From NCBI GenBank assembly GCA_037693485.1, contig CM075350.1:68986001-69050000 (forward strand): a stretch of DNA of 64,000 bases, read 5' to 3'. Numbering within the stretch: the first letter of the stretch is position 1; the number at the start of each line of letters is the position of its first letter. The stretch is from Kitagawia praeruptora (lineage: Eukaryota; Streptophyta; Magnoliopsida; Apiales; Apiaceae). Shown here piece after piece: positions 54,628-64,000 of this stretch. The position numbers and the translations under genes were made by a program. The notes beneath the pieces are model-generated. The model made no database searches. It was not told where the DNA came from and saw nothing but the letters and a program-made list of their open reading frames with translations.

Positions 54628-55875
54628 ATGTCAAATATTATCCGATTAATGCGAGAAATGATGAGGGTGGAAGAAGAAGCTGAAGCAATGTTAACAATGA
54701 CTACTGCTGTTCAACAATATCGACAAGTACAGAATGAAAATTCAGCTTCACAACATGGTGGATCTACATTGAATCATCGTGTTATCAATCGCAACGGAGA
54801 AGAAGGTCATGCTCGACTTTATCGTGACTATTTTTCTGATACCCCCGTATATCCAGAAACCATGTTTAAGATTTCGAATGCGTCGCTCACTATTCCTGAG
54901 GATTGAAGCAGCAATTACAGCTCATGATAATTATTTTACTCAAAAAATTGATGCCGTGGGAGTTCTTGGATTATCATCCCTCCAGAAAATAACAGCTGCA
55001 CTTCGAATGCTTGCTTATGGGACGGCTGCAGATTTTGTTGATGAATACATTAGGATTGGTGAAAGTACAGCTATCGAGAGTCTTAAAAGATTTGTGAAAG
55101 CAGTTGTTGAAGTATATGGTCCTGAATACTTGAGATAGGGCTGCACAAAGGTCCAAAACCGGACCGGACCGGACCGGACCGAAGACCGGATTTTATTGAA
55201 TTCATGGACCGGGGACCGGACCGGTCAGGTCCGGTCTTTGGGACCGGACCGGAAAAACCCGGACCGGGCCGGAACCGGACCGGTTTGGACCAATTAGTTA
55301 ATATTTTATAAAAAAAAATTAATTTTTATAATTTAATTTTCATTCTTTGTTGATTTATAAATTACTTGGTAAGTTAATTTAAATTTAAAAATAAGTAAAT
55401 GTTATATTATTTGTAAAGTAACATTAATTTGTAAACGAAATTATAAATTATATATAGTATGAAATATGAAATTTAATCATTTATATTATAGTGTTTATAT
55501 ATACTATTTCATAAATTTATTATTTACCAATTTGGATCACTAAAATATGTTATGTGTGAATATTTAATCATTAAACTATATAATTTAAAAGACAAAATAG
55601 TGTAAAATTAACTATATACATAAAATCCGGTTCGATCCAGTTCGGACCGGGTGTTTTCAGGGTTTGGACCGGACCGGACTGAAGACCGGATTTTTTTGAT
55701 TTTACGGACCGGGGACCGGACCGGTTATATTCGGACTGGTCCGGTCCTTGGACCAATAGACCCGGTCCGGTCTAATTTACCGGTCTAGACCGGAAAGTTG
55801 TGCAACCCTACTTGAGACGGCCAAATCTGGAAGATACGACAAGATTGTTAGCAGTTGCGGAACAACGTGTTTGAT
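54628..55875 (+). pseudogene. PIF/Harbinger transposase, N-terminal part, frameshifted and interrupted
   Basis: Piece one (54628-54870) ends in HARLYRDYFSDTPVYPETMF. The frame then shifts near 54865 and piece two (to 55138) reads FLRIEAAI, LGLSSLQKITAALRMLAYGT, EYIRIGESTAIESLKRF and VVEVYGPEYLR, a signature of plant PIF/Harbinger (HARBI1/ALP1-like) transposases. The hAT MITE at 55136-55809 interrupts it. After one TSD copy the protein continues briefly (RPNLEDTTRLLAVAEQ) to about 55875, where similarity ends. The DDE nuclease residues lay in the missing part. Transposases of this group cut and paste the element at TTA/TAA sites. Confidence 0.9.
55136..55809. mobile_element. hAT-type MITE, 674 bp
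   Basis: An 8-bp TSD, ACTTGAGA (55128-55135 and 55810-55817), and ends TAGGGCTGCACAA (left) and AGGGTTGCACAA (right, reverse complement). Subterminal zones at 55155-55285 and 55625-55795 are packed with GGACC/CCGG words in inverted orientation; such repeats are the usual binding sites of hAT transposases. The centre is AT-rich and non-coding. A 9-bp TSD (TACTTGAGA) is possible, but the ends favour hAT over Mutator. Confidence 0.85.
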
Positions 55876-56758
55876 TGTTCCCTTGAATCGGGTCCATACT
55901 CACATTTTTCCAAGCGGATATAAGTAGCATATCTTCTTGGATTGTAAAATTTTTCGATCTACCCTTTTTTGATTTGCTCGTTAAGTCTTCTGTTTGTTAT
56001 GGTGGAGGTGGTTGCGAACTCTGTTCTTCATTATCATTATATACACCGTCATTTAGCAATTGAGTAAAAAATGGATCCATTTTCTACAAAAAAAATCAAG
56101 ATATATAATATAATAAAAATTCAGCAAACATGTAAACTACTAAATGCTAAGATAGAGACCAAGATCATTTAAAGCATTATATTTGTGTTCTATGCACTTT
56201 GATATCAATTTCAAAGTCTAAAAATAGGCAAAATAATGATAAAACATAATGAAATTGAACCAAGTATTCATCATTAGGCATAAGAATATATACAATCTAA
56301 ATTCACCCAAAATACATATCAACAAGTAAATAAAACAAGGATTTATCAATTAGACATTCAATCGCAGGAACAAAAAAGTGGATAATCATAATTTCCCCCT
56401 TTTATTAATAAACATGAAATCAAATATGTAACTCACATAGCTAGATGTTGATTTCTTGAACCAAAGAAAGTTTGAGAGTAAATTGCTAAAGTTTTGCAAG
56501 TAATCAAGATATGCACTCAAGAAATAGCGGGAATGGAAGAAAGTTGAGAGCGGGAGTTTGAGAATAGCGGGAGTCTAGGTGGAAAGTGATTTTAGAGAAT
56601 GGGAGACACTAGTAGATATGGAAAATCCATATACATAATTCTAAACTTTTACCGAAGGGGTGAACTGCGTTGGAGTTGATTTTTCTGTTTTGGTTCTCTA
56701 TTTTGGGCCTGCCACGACAATTTTACATAATGGGTCATGAGGGTTAGAGTTGCTCTAA

Positions 56759-57112
56759 CTGGTCTTGCGTTGGAGACATGCATGTACTTCTTTCCTCGGA
56801 TTACATTTGCTTACGTGGAGTAAAGAATGGGTCATCAAATTTTGAAACTGGCACTACCGCTGCAGGTGCTCTTAAGGGATGTAATATAACCGTTTATTTA
56901 TTAATCTTTTCTTTACGAAAGAAGGTTGGCAATTTCTATTTTATTTTCTACACAATTCTTGTGAGTTGATGTTTTTCTTGGTCAAGATAACAAACCAGAG
57001 GTTCCATCCTTCAATTCTTGACGAATTCTTGGGGGTTCTGAATTAAATTTAGGGTTTCGAATAGATTTGGCCCATAGACGTACCATGCTTAATAACCAAG
57101 GTATGTCTGGGC
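56759..57112. other. Spacer between two transposons, no recognised gene
   Basis: Short frames only (for example 56778-56969) without known motifs. It may be old host sequence, since two unrelated DNA transposons end on either side. Confidence 0.5.
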
Positions 57113-57615
57113 AGACCTCACTAGGATGGCAATCGGGTCGGTCGGTTCAGATTTTGTGAAAACCAGACCCGAACCCAAATATATATGTTGGATCCAGATC
57201 CGGACCCAGACCCGATTGAAACCCGAATGCCTTGATCCAGACCCGATCCGTTGGGTTTCGGTTCGGTCCGGGTTTTAATCGGGTCTCAATTTATTTATAC
57301 AATTATTTATCAACATGTTTTTTGAAACAATAATTTATCAACTAGAACACTATATTTAATCAAATGTTAAGGAAAATGTAAATTTTAATTAAGCACATGC
57401 ACCATCCAAATACATGTAATTAAAAGATGAATAGTAAAAATATGTCTATCAATTTGTAACATTTATACGTCAAAAATTGACTTGAATACTTTATAAGACG
57501 AGTCTCTTAATAGTTTGTGAACAAAAAAAAACTGTGCAGCTTAAATTAATAGTATTAAAATAATTAGACTATTAAAAAATTAATAACTAAAAACATATTA
57601 TTATATACATAATAC

Positions 57616-58388
57616 GGCCAAAGTTCCAGAGAGAACACTCTTAAAAAGAGAACGAGAGAACACATCATCTAACCATTGAATCTATTAAATCTAAGAGTAA
57701 ATTGCACTTTGGTGGCTTGTACTTTAATTTTTTTGCACTTAGATGGCCAACATTTAAAAGTGAACACTTTGATGGCTGTAGTTTAATTTTTTTGCAGTTA
57801 GATGACCAACTTTTCTAAGTGAACACTTTGATGACTTACCTTTTTTTGTTTAGCACTTTGGTGACCAAAATAGCGTAAAAATAAAAAAAAAAACTTGGCC
57901 ATCAAAGTGCTAAACAAAAAAATGTAAGTCATCAAAGTGTTCACTTTTAAAAGTTGACCATTTAAGTGTAAAAAAATTAAACTACAGCCATCAAAGTGTT
58001 CACTTTTAAAATTTGGCCATCTAAGTGCAAAAAAATTAAAGTACAAACTATCAAAGTGAAATTTACTCTAAATCTAATGGCCCCGCCAGGGGCACCCAAT
58101 ACAAAAAAGTCTTATAATTCTACCCTCTATCAATTCATAAAAATAATTAAAAATAATTAAAAATAAAAAAATAAAAATAAAAAACCTGCTGTGACGTCAC
58201 AGTGACATCATCATCATTATTTTTTTTTAATTTTTTTATATTTTTTTTAATGAATGGATAGAGGATAGAATTATAAGACTTTTTTGTATTGGGTGCGGTT
58301 GGCGAGGCCATTAGATCTAATAGATTCAATGGTTAGATGATGTGTTCTCTCGTTCTCTTTTTAAGGGTGTTCTCTCTAGAACCTAACA
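57616..58388. mobile_element. Foldback MITE split by a Mutator-like MITE
   Basis: Left arm: AGTTCCAGAGAGAACACTCT, AAAGAGAACGAGAGAACACA and on to 57685. Right arm: its reverse complement at 58308-58385. Pairing continues after the insert: GGGGCACCCAATACAAAAAA (near 58090) with the complement near 58275. The centre is GTGACGTCAC-like (58190-58205). Apart from the insert, nearly the whole 390 bp is palindromic. The TSD was not resolved. Confidence 0.8.
57695..58068. mobile_element. Mutator-like MITE, 374 bp, long palindrome
   Basis: A 9-bp TSD, TAAATCTAA (57686-57694 and 58069-58077). Ends GAGTAAATTGCACTTTGGTG and, as reverse complement, GAGTAAATTTCACTTTGATA. The arms consist of repeated CACTTTGATGGC and GCACTTAGATGGCCAAC words and pair over about 170 bp. 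The ends GAGT(T/A)AA.TGCA resemble the MITE at 22552-23153, so both may be one family. Confidence 0.9.
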
Positions 58389-58489
58389 CTATATTATACA
58401 CAAATAATCAAATATATATGTATATAGGGAGCTATTCTAATGAGAACCTCTTATAATGAGAACTTAGTCCCTAAAGCAAATTATCAAAA

Positions 58490-58995
58490 TACACCCCCAA
58501 AATCACAAAAATACAAACAACATCACCACCCAAACCCCCCCAGCCACCCCACCCCACCCCCCACCCCACCACCACTCCACCCCAACCCCCACCCCCCACC
58601 CCACCCCACCCCACCCCACCCCACCCCACCCCACATGAAATCAGTAAAATACACCCCCAAAATCACAAAAATACAAACACCACCCCCACCCCCCACTCAT
58701 CCACCCACCCCCCCATCTCCCACCCCCACTACCCACCACACCTGACCCACCCACCCCCCTCAAGCAAAATACACCCCCTCACGTCACCCCCCCCCACCCC
58801 CCACCCCCACCTGAAATCAGTAAAATACACCCCCAAAATCACAAAAATACAAACACCATCACCACCCAAACCCCCCACCCCCACTACCCACCACACCTCA
58901 CCCATCCCCCACCCACACTACCCACCACACCTCACCCACCCACCCCCCACACGTTACCCACCCCACCCACCCCACCCCACCCCACCCCACCCCAC
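58490..58995. repeat. C-rich low-complexity block (CCCCACC-type repeats)
   Basis: Long runs of CCCCA and CCCCACC on the plus strand (G-rich on the minus strand) are interrupted three times by a phrase of about 35 bp starting AAAATACACCCCCAAAATCA (near 58484, 58646 and 58819). ACATGAAATCAGTAAA or close variants (near 58633, 58810 and 58993) mark a larger repeat period of about 170 bp. Confidence 0.9.
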
Positions 58996-58999
58996 ATGA

Positions 59000-59605
59000 A
59001 ATCAGTAAATATTTTTTCCTGAAATATTTATTCATAAATATTTTTCCCCGAAATATTTATTCGGAAATATTTTTTTTCGAAATTTTTTTTCGGAAATATT
59101 TTTTCCCGAAATATTTATTCGAAAATATTTTTTCCCGAAATATTTATTCGGAAATTTTTTTTTCCAAAACATTTATTCCGAAATATTTTTTTCCAAAATA
59201 TTTATTCCTAAATATTTTTTTCCAAAATATTGATTCGGAAATATTTTTTCCCGAAATATTTATTCGGAAATATTTTTTCCCGAAATATTTATTAGGAAAT
59301 TTTTTTTCCAAAATATTTATTCGGAAATATTTTTCCCGAAATATTCATTCGGAAATATTTTTTTCCCAAAATATTTATTCGGAAATATTTTTTCCCGAAA
59401 TATTTATTCGGAAATATTTTTTTCCAAAATACTTATTCGAAAATATTTTTTTCCGAATTATTTATTCGGAAATATTTTTTCCCGAATTATTTATTCGAAA
59501 ATATTTTTTCCAAAATTATTTATTCGGAAATATGTTTTTCCGAAATATTTATTCGGAAATATTTTTTTTCAAAATATTTATTCTGAATTATTTTTTTCCA
59601 AATCA
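59000..59605. repeat. AT-rich tandem repeat, unit about 30-36 bp
   Basis: About 18 copies of a unit like TTTATTCGGAAATATTTTTT plus CCCGAAATA. Each unit has inverted AAATATT/TTCGG halves, so each can fold. Copies vary in the length of the T-run and in CCCGAA versus CCAAAA. Confidence 0.9.
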
Positions 59606-59966
59606 TGCGATGTATGCACTAATTTGATTTTTTCATTTTTTTTATTAATTATAACGATTTGGTGATTCTACTATTTTTTGGTGATATGTTTTGGGGACTA
59701 AGTTCTCATTTTAAGAGTGGTTCTCATTTGAGCACTTGCCTATATATTTGTATTTTGGATCAGATCCGGGTTTGAGGTTCGGTTCAATTTTCAGGTTTCG
59801 GGTCCGGTCCAGTTCGAACAAAACCCAAACCCGGCCCAAAATTTATTCGGGTCTAGAAATAAATTCAAAACCCAGATCCATATCCAAAATTTCGGGTTCG
59901 GTTAAACCCAATCGGATCGGAACGGATCGGGTATTCATCGGGACAAATTGCCATCCCTAGACCTCA

Positions 59967-60479
59967 CTCATGAAGCGCAGTTTGTAGTAATTTCTTTTTC
60001 AAACTGAGCCTTTCATTTCTTAATCGGACGGTGCAAGAGTACTACGTTATCTAAATCGTCCCCGACCAAATAATTGCCTAGGAGCAGCTCACTATAACAA
60101 TTAAACCATCCAAACACAACTCAAGATTAAAATTCCACAAATGCAAATTATACATTTAACAAAGTTAACTATTTAGAGATCACTAGAAACAGTTTCTTGA
60201 CCAACTACACCTTTGCAGCAACAAATAAAATTGTTTTCCTAATAACACCTATTTTATCAAGAGTTGAACCAAAATTTAAAACCAGCAGCAGAATGAGGTG
60301 GCCTACTAAGCTAGTGTTACTCAGAAACAAAAAATAGAAATCAGCACCAGTAGACACTCAAAGAAAATGTCTTCACAGCATTACTAGTACTTTAATGGAG
60401 ACATATCAAGGCTAGATGGACGCACGTGATCATAAAGATCAATAATGGACAAAAGCTATCATTCTGAACCTATCTGTTT
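59967..60479 (-). other. Probable 3' flank and untranslated region of the ROP gene
   Basis: Non-coding sequence downstream (on the minus strand) of the ROP stop codon. The polyadenylation site was not fixed. No repeat ends recognised. Confidence 0.5.
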
Positions 60480-60925
60480 TCACAAAATAGAGCAGGATTT
60501 TTGAGCTTTTCCCTTCTTTTTCTTTGTCTTGGGAGGCTGGAGCACAACTTTAATAGCAGCATCAAAAACACCCTTTACATTCTGAAGTTGGATATGAGAA
60601 ATAACTTTATATAACTAAAGGCTGAATTTATGTGGGAGAGGACTTGTGTGCCGTTTGCAAAGATACTGATCAGCACATACCTCTTGTGTTTTTGAACTAC
60701 ATTCAATGTAGGAAGGTGCTCCTATTGTCTTCCTCAACTCCTCTCCCTTTAAAGTCAAAGTAATTGTTTAGTATCACAAGACACCAGATCTAAACTTCTG
60801 ACCATTTGTCATTTAAATAGAAAAAAGATAAAAAAAAAAAAAATCAGGACTGTTACTTACTTGAGCTTGAGTTATGGGTACAGCACCAGGGTGGTCTACA
60901 AAGAACTGCTTATCATCCCGTAGAT
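60480..60925 (-). CDS. ROP: ROP/RAC small GTPase, last three exons (5' part beyond the window)
   Basis: Exons on the minus strand: 60925-60861 (DLRDDKQFFVDHPGAVPIT), 60746-60681 (GEELRKTIGAPSYIECSSKT) and 60581-60480 (NVKGVFDAAIKVVLQPPK, a Lys-rich tail and CSIL, stop). All borders are GT-AG and phases agree; lengths (65, 66 and 102 bp) match the last exons of plant ROP genes. ROPs are plasma-membrane GTP switches for cell polarity and cytoskeleton. The segment covers the region after the TKLD nucleotide-binding motif, the SSK guanine-binding motif, the polybasic stretch and the CaaL prenylation box, so type I and geranylgeranylated is likely. Earlier exons (P-loop, switches) were not found up to 64000: either the preceding intron exceeds 3 kb or the gene is truncated. 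Confidence 0.9.
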
Positions 60926-62785
60926 CTGAATTTATTGTACATAAATCAGTTAGATAAACCAAGAAGATAAATTAGATATACTTTCTTATAAGAAAGAACC
61001 ATAACAGAGAGAGAAGCTAATCAAGAAAGCGCCATAACAGAGAGAGAAGATTCTAAGAATCATTAGGCAACTGACCGCTGCTTCTAATATTAACACAAAG
61101 ATAGAGATATTAGATTTCAATATGCAGTTAAGGACCATATTCACAGGCTACAGACACTTTTAAATGGATTCTAGCTCTCCATATATTTATGTTAGCAAGA
61201 CAGGCTGCTATTGATATTTATGAAAAACATTGTCGATTAGATTGGGATATTTGACCTAAATTCCCAATAGACCTATTAATAGAATAAATCTGGAGGAAAA
61301 AGATTTTGTCCCAACTCGGTTCAAATAATTTAATTTTGCAATGTATATATCAAAACAAATCTATAAAAGTAATTATTCTTTAGTACATTTACATAGATAC
61401 TTGAAAATTTGCTATAGCTGCAAGAGCATAGGACACTCCACAAAGGAACAGAAGTGGTTGTGTACGAATATATCAGACAAGAGATTATGACTTTTATAGC
61501 AATTAAATAAAGGTCATTACAGTTCAAAAGCAACGCTGCAAAAAAATTCTTGCCCTATAAATGCATGATCAAGTAATAGCATAATGTACATTTTCCTGTT
61601 CTCCCTCTACAATCCTACACCTTGAGATAAGTTTGTTACTGTCTTGAGGGGAGACCCAGGAATGTCTTGGTTTGGATCACACCTGCAAGTGGCCCTTTCA
61701 AAAAGCTTATAGTGTGAATGAACTTGATGCATGTTACCTCAAGTGCAAGTTTTCTCTGTGTAAGGAGCATTACAGCTAAAGCGGTGCAAGCATTGTCTTC
61801 AAAAGTTTGGCTACATGAAGCCCTTTCTATTGAATTTATAGTTTAAGATGCACTTTATGATTTTCTACACTTATGGCATGACATGAACTGTTAGGCCTCC
61901 CTTTAACAACTTAATATTTAACATGATAATAGCTTCACAATGCTCTCAAGCATTACAATCATAAGAGCAAGTCCAATAATGGTGCTAAAATACGTATAGC
62001 TAATGCTATACTTTGAAATCATAAAGTGATTTTTGATGGTAAAATACTCCAACGTATAGTTCTAAAATGACACCAGACATATCCAAATAAAGCTATATTT
62101 CAACTACCTAATGTTTAAATGCACAATTATATTTGTCTTTATTACTTTAATTACCCATTTTCCCACTTGACACAGCTGCAAATGTTCTCAATGTGTCTTT
62201 TGAGATAATATGCTTCTTACGTGATCTGGTCAATCAATTTTTTTCTGTGTATGGTCGTCTTATCTGTAGATCCATAGTATCAGGTTACAAATAAATTAAC
62301 TTTTTTGTTGAAATTATCCATTAAACAGAACACAACAACATGGCCCAATAAGTCAAGAACACGACCGATATTTAGTAAGATCTTCTAGGTTGATGGGCAT
62401 CAAATTTATTCAAGCTTGATATTATTGTAATATACATAATGGATATGGAGAAAAAGTAATATTATAAGCCTCCAAACAAATGTAGTTTTAGAAAATATGC
62501 AGAATGCTAACGCACAAGTATATAGTTTGTGCAAGAGATATGGGCAACAAACAATAAAGATATTTCAAAGTGTATAAATAGATGTCTACTAGGACTAAAT
62601 AAGTCATGGCTATAGTGTAATAAGAAGTTCTGAACAAAATGTAGGTAATTTGAAGAACAATAGGTCAAAGCGCAATCTTGGATACAAGTTCACTACTTAA
62701 ATAAATAAATAAATATATATGAATAAAAAAATCATTAAAGTTTCTTTGTCCAAGTATAATATAAAGAAAGAAAACACAGTGCAAT
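60926..62785 (-). other. Probable ROP intron, no further exons recognised
   Basis: A good acceptor (AATTCAG) adjoins the exon at 60925. The stretch is AT-rich and lacks ROP-like coding segments. GAGCAAGTCCAATAATGGTG at 61967 looks like the end of a MITE, but no partner end was found. Confidence 0.5.
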
Positions 62786-62787
62786 CA

Positions 62788-63292
62788 TACTTGTCCTTGG
62801 ACGTGTAGGCGGTTAGGCACTCGCCTAGGTATGCAATAGGTGCATCAGCCGTTCAGCTACATACAAGCATATAAATCACATATTATGTAGACATACTTTG
62901 TTTAATTTAATAATAGATATATTTACATATTATGTAGACATATTTGATTATTGTAAATAATTATTATATATTACAAACAAATTTTGATTATATTTAATAT
63001 CATTTTATTAATGTAAGATTAGTTGGTTTGATCAAATCAAATTGATTTTATTCTTTTATTTTTTTTGTCATTGTGAAATTGGTGTTATGAGTATAATGGT
63101 TCAAGCTAATGGTAAAAGTTTATCAATGTTACCAATCAAAGATCAAAAAGAATAGATACAATCAAAGTCAAATTATTTATTAGAAAAATAATCAATATAT
63201 ATAGTTGATAATCCTAGTGTACGCCTAGACTTCGCCCAACTCGCCTATCCATTTTTTACGGCCTATCCGCCTAGGCGAAGCCTGGACAACTA
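62788..63292. mobile_element. Possible hAT-like non-autonomous element
   Basis: Left end TACTTGTCCTTGG and right end, as reverse complement, TAGTTGTCCAGG. Both are followed by GGCG/CGCCTAGGC words in inverted orientation (62808-62830 and 63225-63275). The flanks GTGCAATCA and GTGCATTGA match at 7 of 9 positions, a decayed TSD at best. It is AT-rich and non-coding between the ends. Confidence 0.45.
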
Positions 63293-63424
63293 TGTGTGCA
63301 TTGATAGTTTGTTTATAGCTAAACTTCGAACCCTCTGAGATAAGGGGGAGCGATGATGAAAAGGGACCGAAAAGGAGATTACAAAAAAAAAAAAACACAG
63401 GGACTGTTGACAACTTATTCACCG

Positions 63425-63765
63425 ACGGGGCTAGAATCGTTAGATTGAGGGGGCGAAAATTTTTCACGCCTCATATATGAAAAATGCTTAAAAAATTATA
63501 TATATATATAAATATTTGTTGATTACAAATATTTTACATGGTAAATTTTAAAAAATACTTTGTTATTCATATTAATATACAAAATTTTTAAGACAAATTA
63601 TAAATTTTATGAAAAACATAAATATTTTTGAAGGGGAGAAGTTTACATATTGCAATATCTTATAATTAAATTATCAGAATTAGGAAAATATTAGTAATTT
63701 TTTAAACCTATATTTTCAAAAATTCTGGAGTTTGGGGTGGACCAGCCACCCCCTAGCTACGTCCC
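63425..63765. mobile_element. Possible second hAT-like fragment
   Basis: The right end, read as reverse complement, is CAGGGACGTAGCTAGGGGGT, a common plant element end. On the left GGGGCTAGAATCGTTAGATT is a loose partner. No TSD was found. The remaining 63766-64000 holds nothing recognised. Confidence 0.35.
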
Positions 63766-64000
63766 TGGCCGACAATGACTTCCATACATTTGCCAATTCT
63801 GCCAGGATGGTCTACATGATGAGTTCTATAGTTGTGTAAGCCAACTTTGCAAGAGTGGCCTAATCTGTATTCACGCGGTTTTCTGGAAAAGTGCATTCAG
63901 TCAATCAAATAAACTTAATACAACCAACAAAATGATTAGAGAAGAAATAGTTTACAAAATCCACGTAAATTAATACAGGGGTAGATTTAAAATTAATGTT

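Larger units (their letters stand above)
54358..56755 (+). mobile_element. PIF/Harbinger transposon, internally deleted, holding a hAT MITE
   Basis: TAA flanks both ends (54355-54357 and 56756-56758). Left end GAGCATCTCCAGCCACGTTC; right end, as reverse complement, GAGCAACTCTAACCCTCATG. Inside are the N-terminal part of a Harbinger transposase on the plus strand and, on the minus strand, the start of what may be the accessory Myb/SANT-type ORF (ATG near 56076, MDPFFTQLLNDGVYND, stop near 55993). The catalytic part of the transposase is absent, so the element is non-autonomous. Confidence 0.85.
58426..59741. mobile_element. TIR element filled with C-rich and AT-rich simple repeats
   Basis: Ends AGGGAGCTATTCTAATGAGA and, as reverse complement, AGGCAAGTGCTCAAATGAGA. 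A further inverted zone lies inside (ATGAGAACTTAGTCCC at 58457 and its complement at 59694). It lies between TATAT tracts, like the related element at 5111-7686. Between the ends are a C-rich block (58490-58995) and an AT-rich tandem block (59000-59605). No gene; the frame at 58440-58745 only translates the repeats. Confidence 0.7.
57121..59958. mobile_element. hAT-type element holding three nested elements
   Basis: An 8-bp TSD, AGACCTCA (57113-57120 and 59959-59966). Ends CTAGGATGGCAATCGGGT and, as reverse complement on the right, AGGGATGGCAATTTGTCC. Subterminal zones (57130-57290 and 59755-59945) are full of inverted CGGGT/ACCCG and GATCCGG words. There is no transposase. The rest is taken up by the foldback at 57616-58388 and the TIR element at 58426-59741; the own sequence is about 700 bp. 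Confidence 0.85.

Noticed and set aside
58440..58745. Pro/His/Thr-rich open frame of 101 codons
   Set aside because: Produced by CCCCACC-type repeats; no start context or homologue is evident.
61967..62100. A further MITE beginning GAGCAAGTCCAATAATGG
   Set aside because: No inverted partner end or duplicated flank could be found downstream.

Overview
The window is nuclear DNA of a flowering plant, probably a eudicot. The evidence is plant-type LTR retrotransposons with iMet-tRNA primer sites, PIF/Harbinger, hAT, CACTA, Mutator and Stowaway elements, and the last exons of a ROP/RAC small GTPase, a gene family of plants. No bacterial, organellar or rRNA/tRNA genes were seen. Almost everything left of about 60 kb is nested mobile DNA. 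Element ends below were placed by eye from target-site duplications (TSDs), terminal motifs, primer-binding sites (PBS) and polypurine tracts (PPT). Superfamily names are inferences from those signs and from protein motifs.

1-9 kb: a decayed gag of a Tat-type gypsy element runs off the left edge. It is split by a solo LTR (926-2480) and ends at a TRIM-like miniature element (2817-3433). Next come a foldback MITE and an AT-rich LTR on the minus strand (4025-7930). That LTR carries a TIR element flanked by (TA)n, which itself carries a second solo LTR of the same family (5252-6871). A PIF/Harbinger MITE follows. 9.0-20.6 kb: a complete Tat-type gypsy element on the minus strand (9035-20623, TSD TTCTG). 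Its gag-pro-pol is one frame broken by four stops, and two catalytic Asp codons read Asn. Between pol and the 3' LTR it has a 92-bp tandem array and an antisense three-exon gene with its own TATA box.

20.6-23.3 kb: MITEs (Stowaway, probable PIF, foldback, Mutator-like). 23.3-53.8 kb: an old LTR element without recognisable coding sequence (5' LTR reduced to about 43 bp, 3' LTR 47428-53812). It holds a Ty1/copia element (24257-47146, TSD GAAAA), whose extra 3' ORF holds a second, pol-deleted copia element on the minus strand (32326-43256, TSD ATTGG). The 3' LTR holds a CACTA element (48310-51835, TSD CTC) carrying exons of a soluble epoxide hydrolase and one argininosuccinate lyase exon.

53.8-60 kb: a PIF/Harbinger element with a broken transposase split by a hAT MITE, then a hAT-type element (57121-59958, TSD AGACCTCA) holding a foldback MITE, a Mutator-like MITE and a TIR element filled with C-rich and AT-rich tandem repeats. 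60.5-64 kb: the last three exons of the ROP/RAC GTPase on the minus strand; the earlier exons lie past the right edge, so 60926-64000 is probably intron.

The retroelement genes would have acted together: gag forms particles, protease cuts the polyprotein, RT/RNase H copies RNA and integrase inserts the copy. No element here has an undamaged set. The only convincing host gene is the ROP. The least ordinary items are the antisense gene with its adjacent tandem array, the CACTA element with two host gene fragments, and the 58.5-59.6 kb repeat block.
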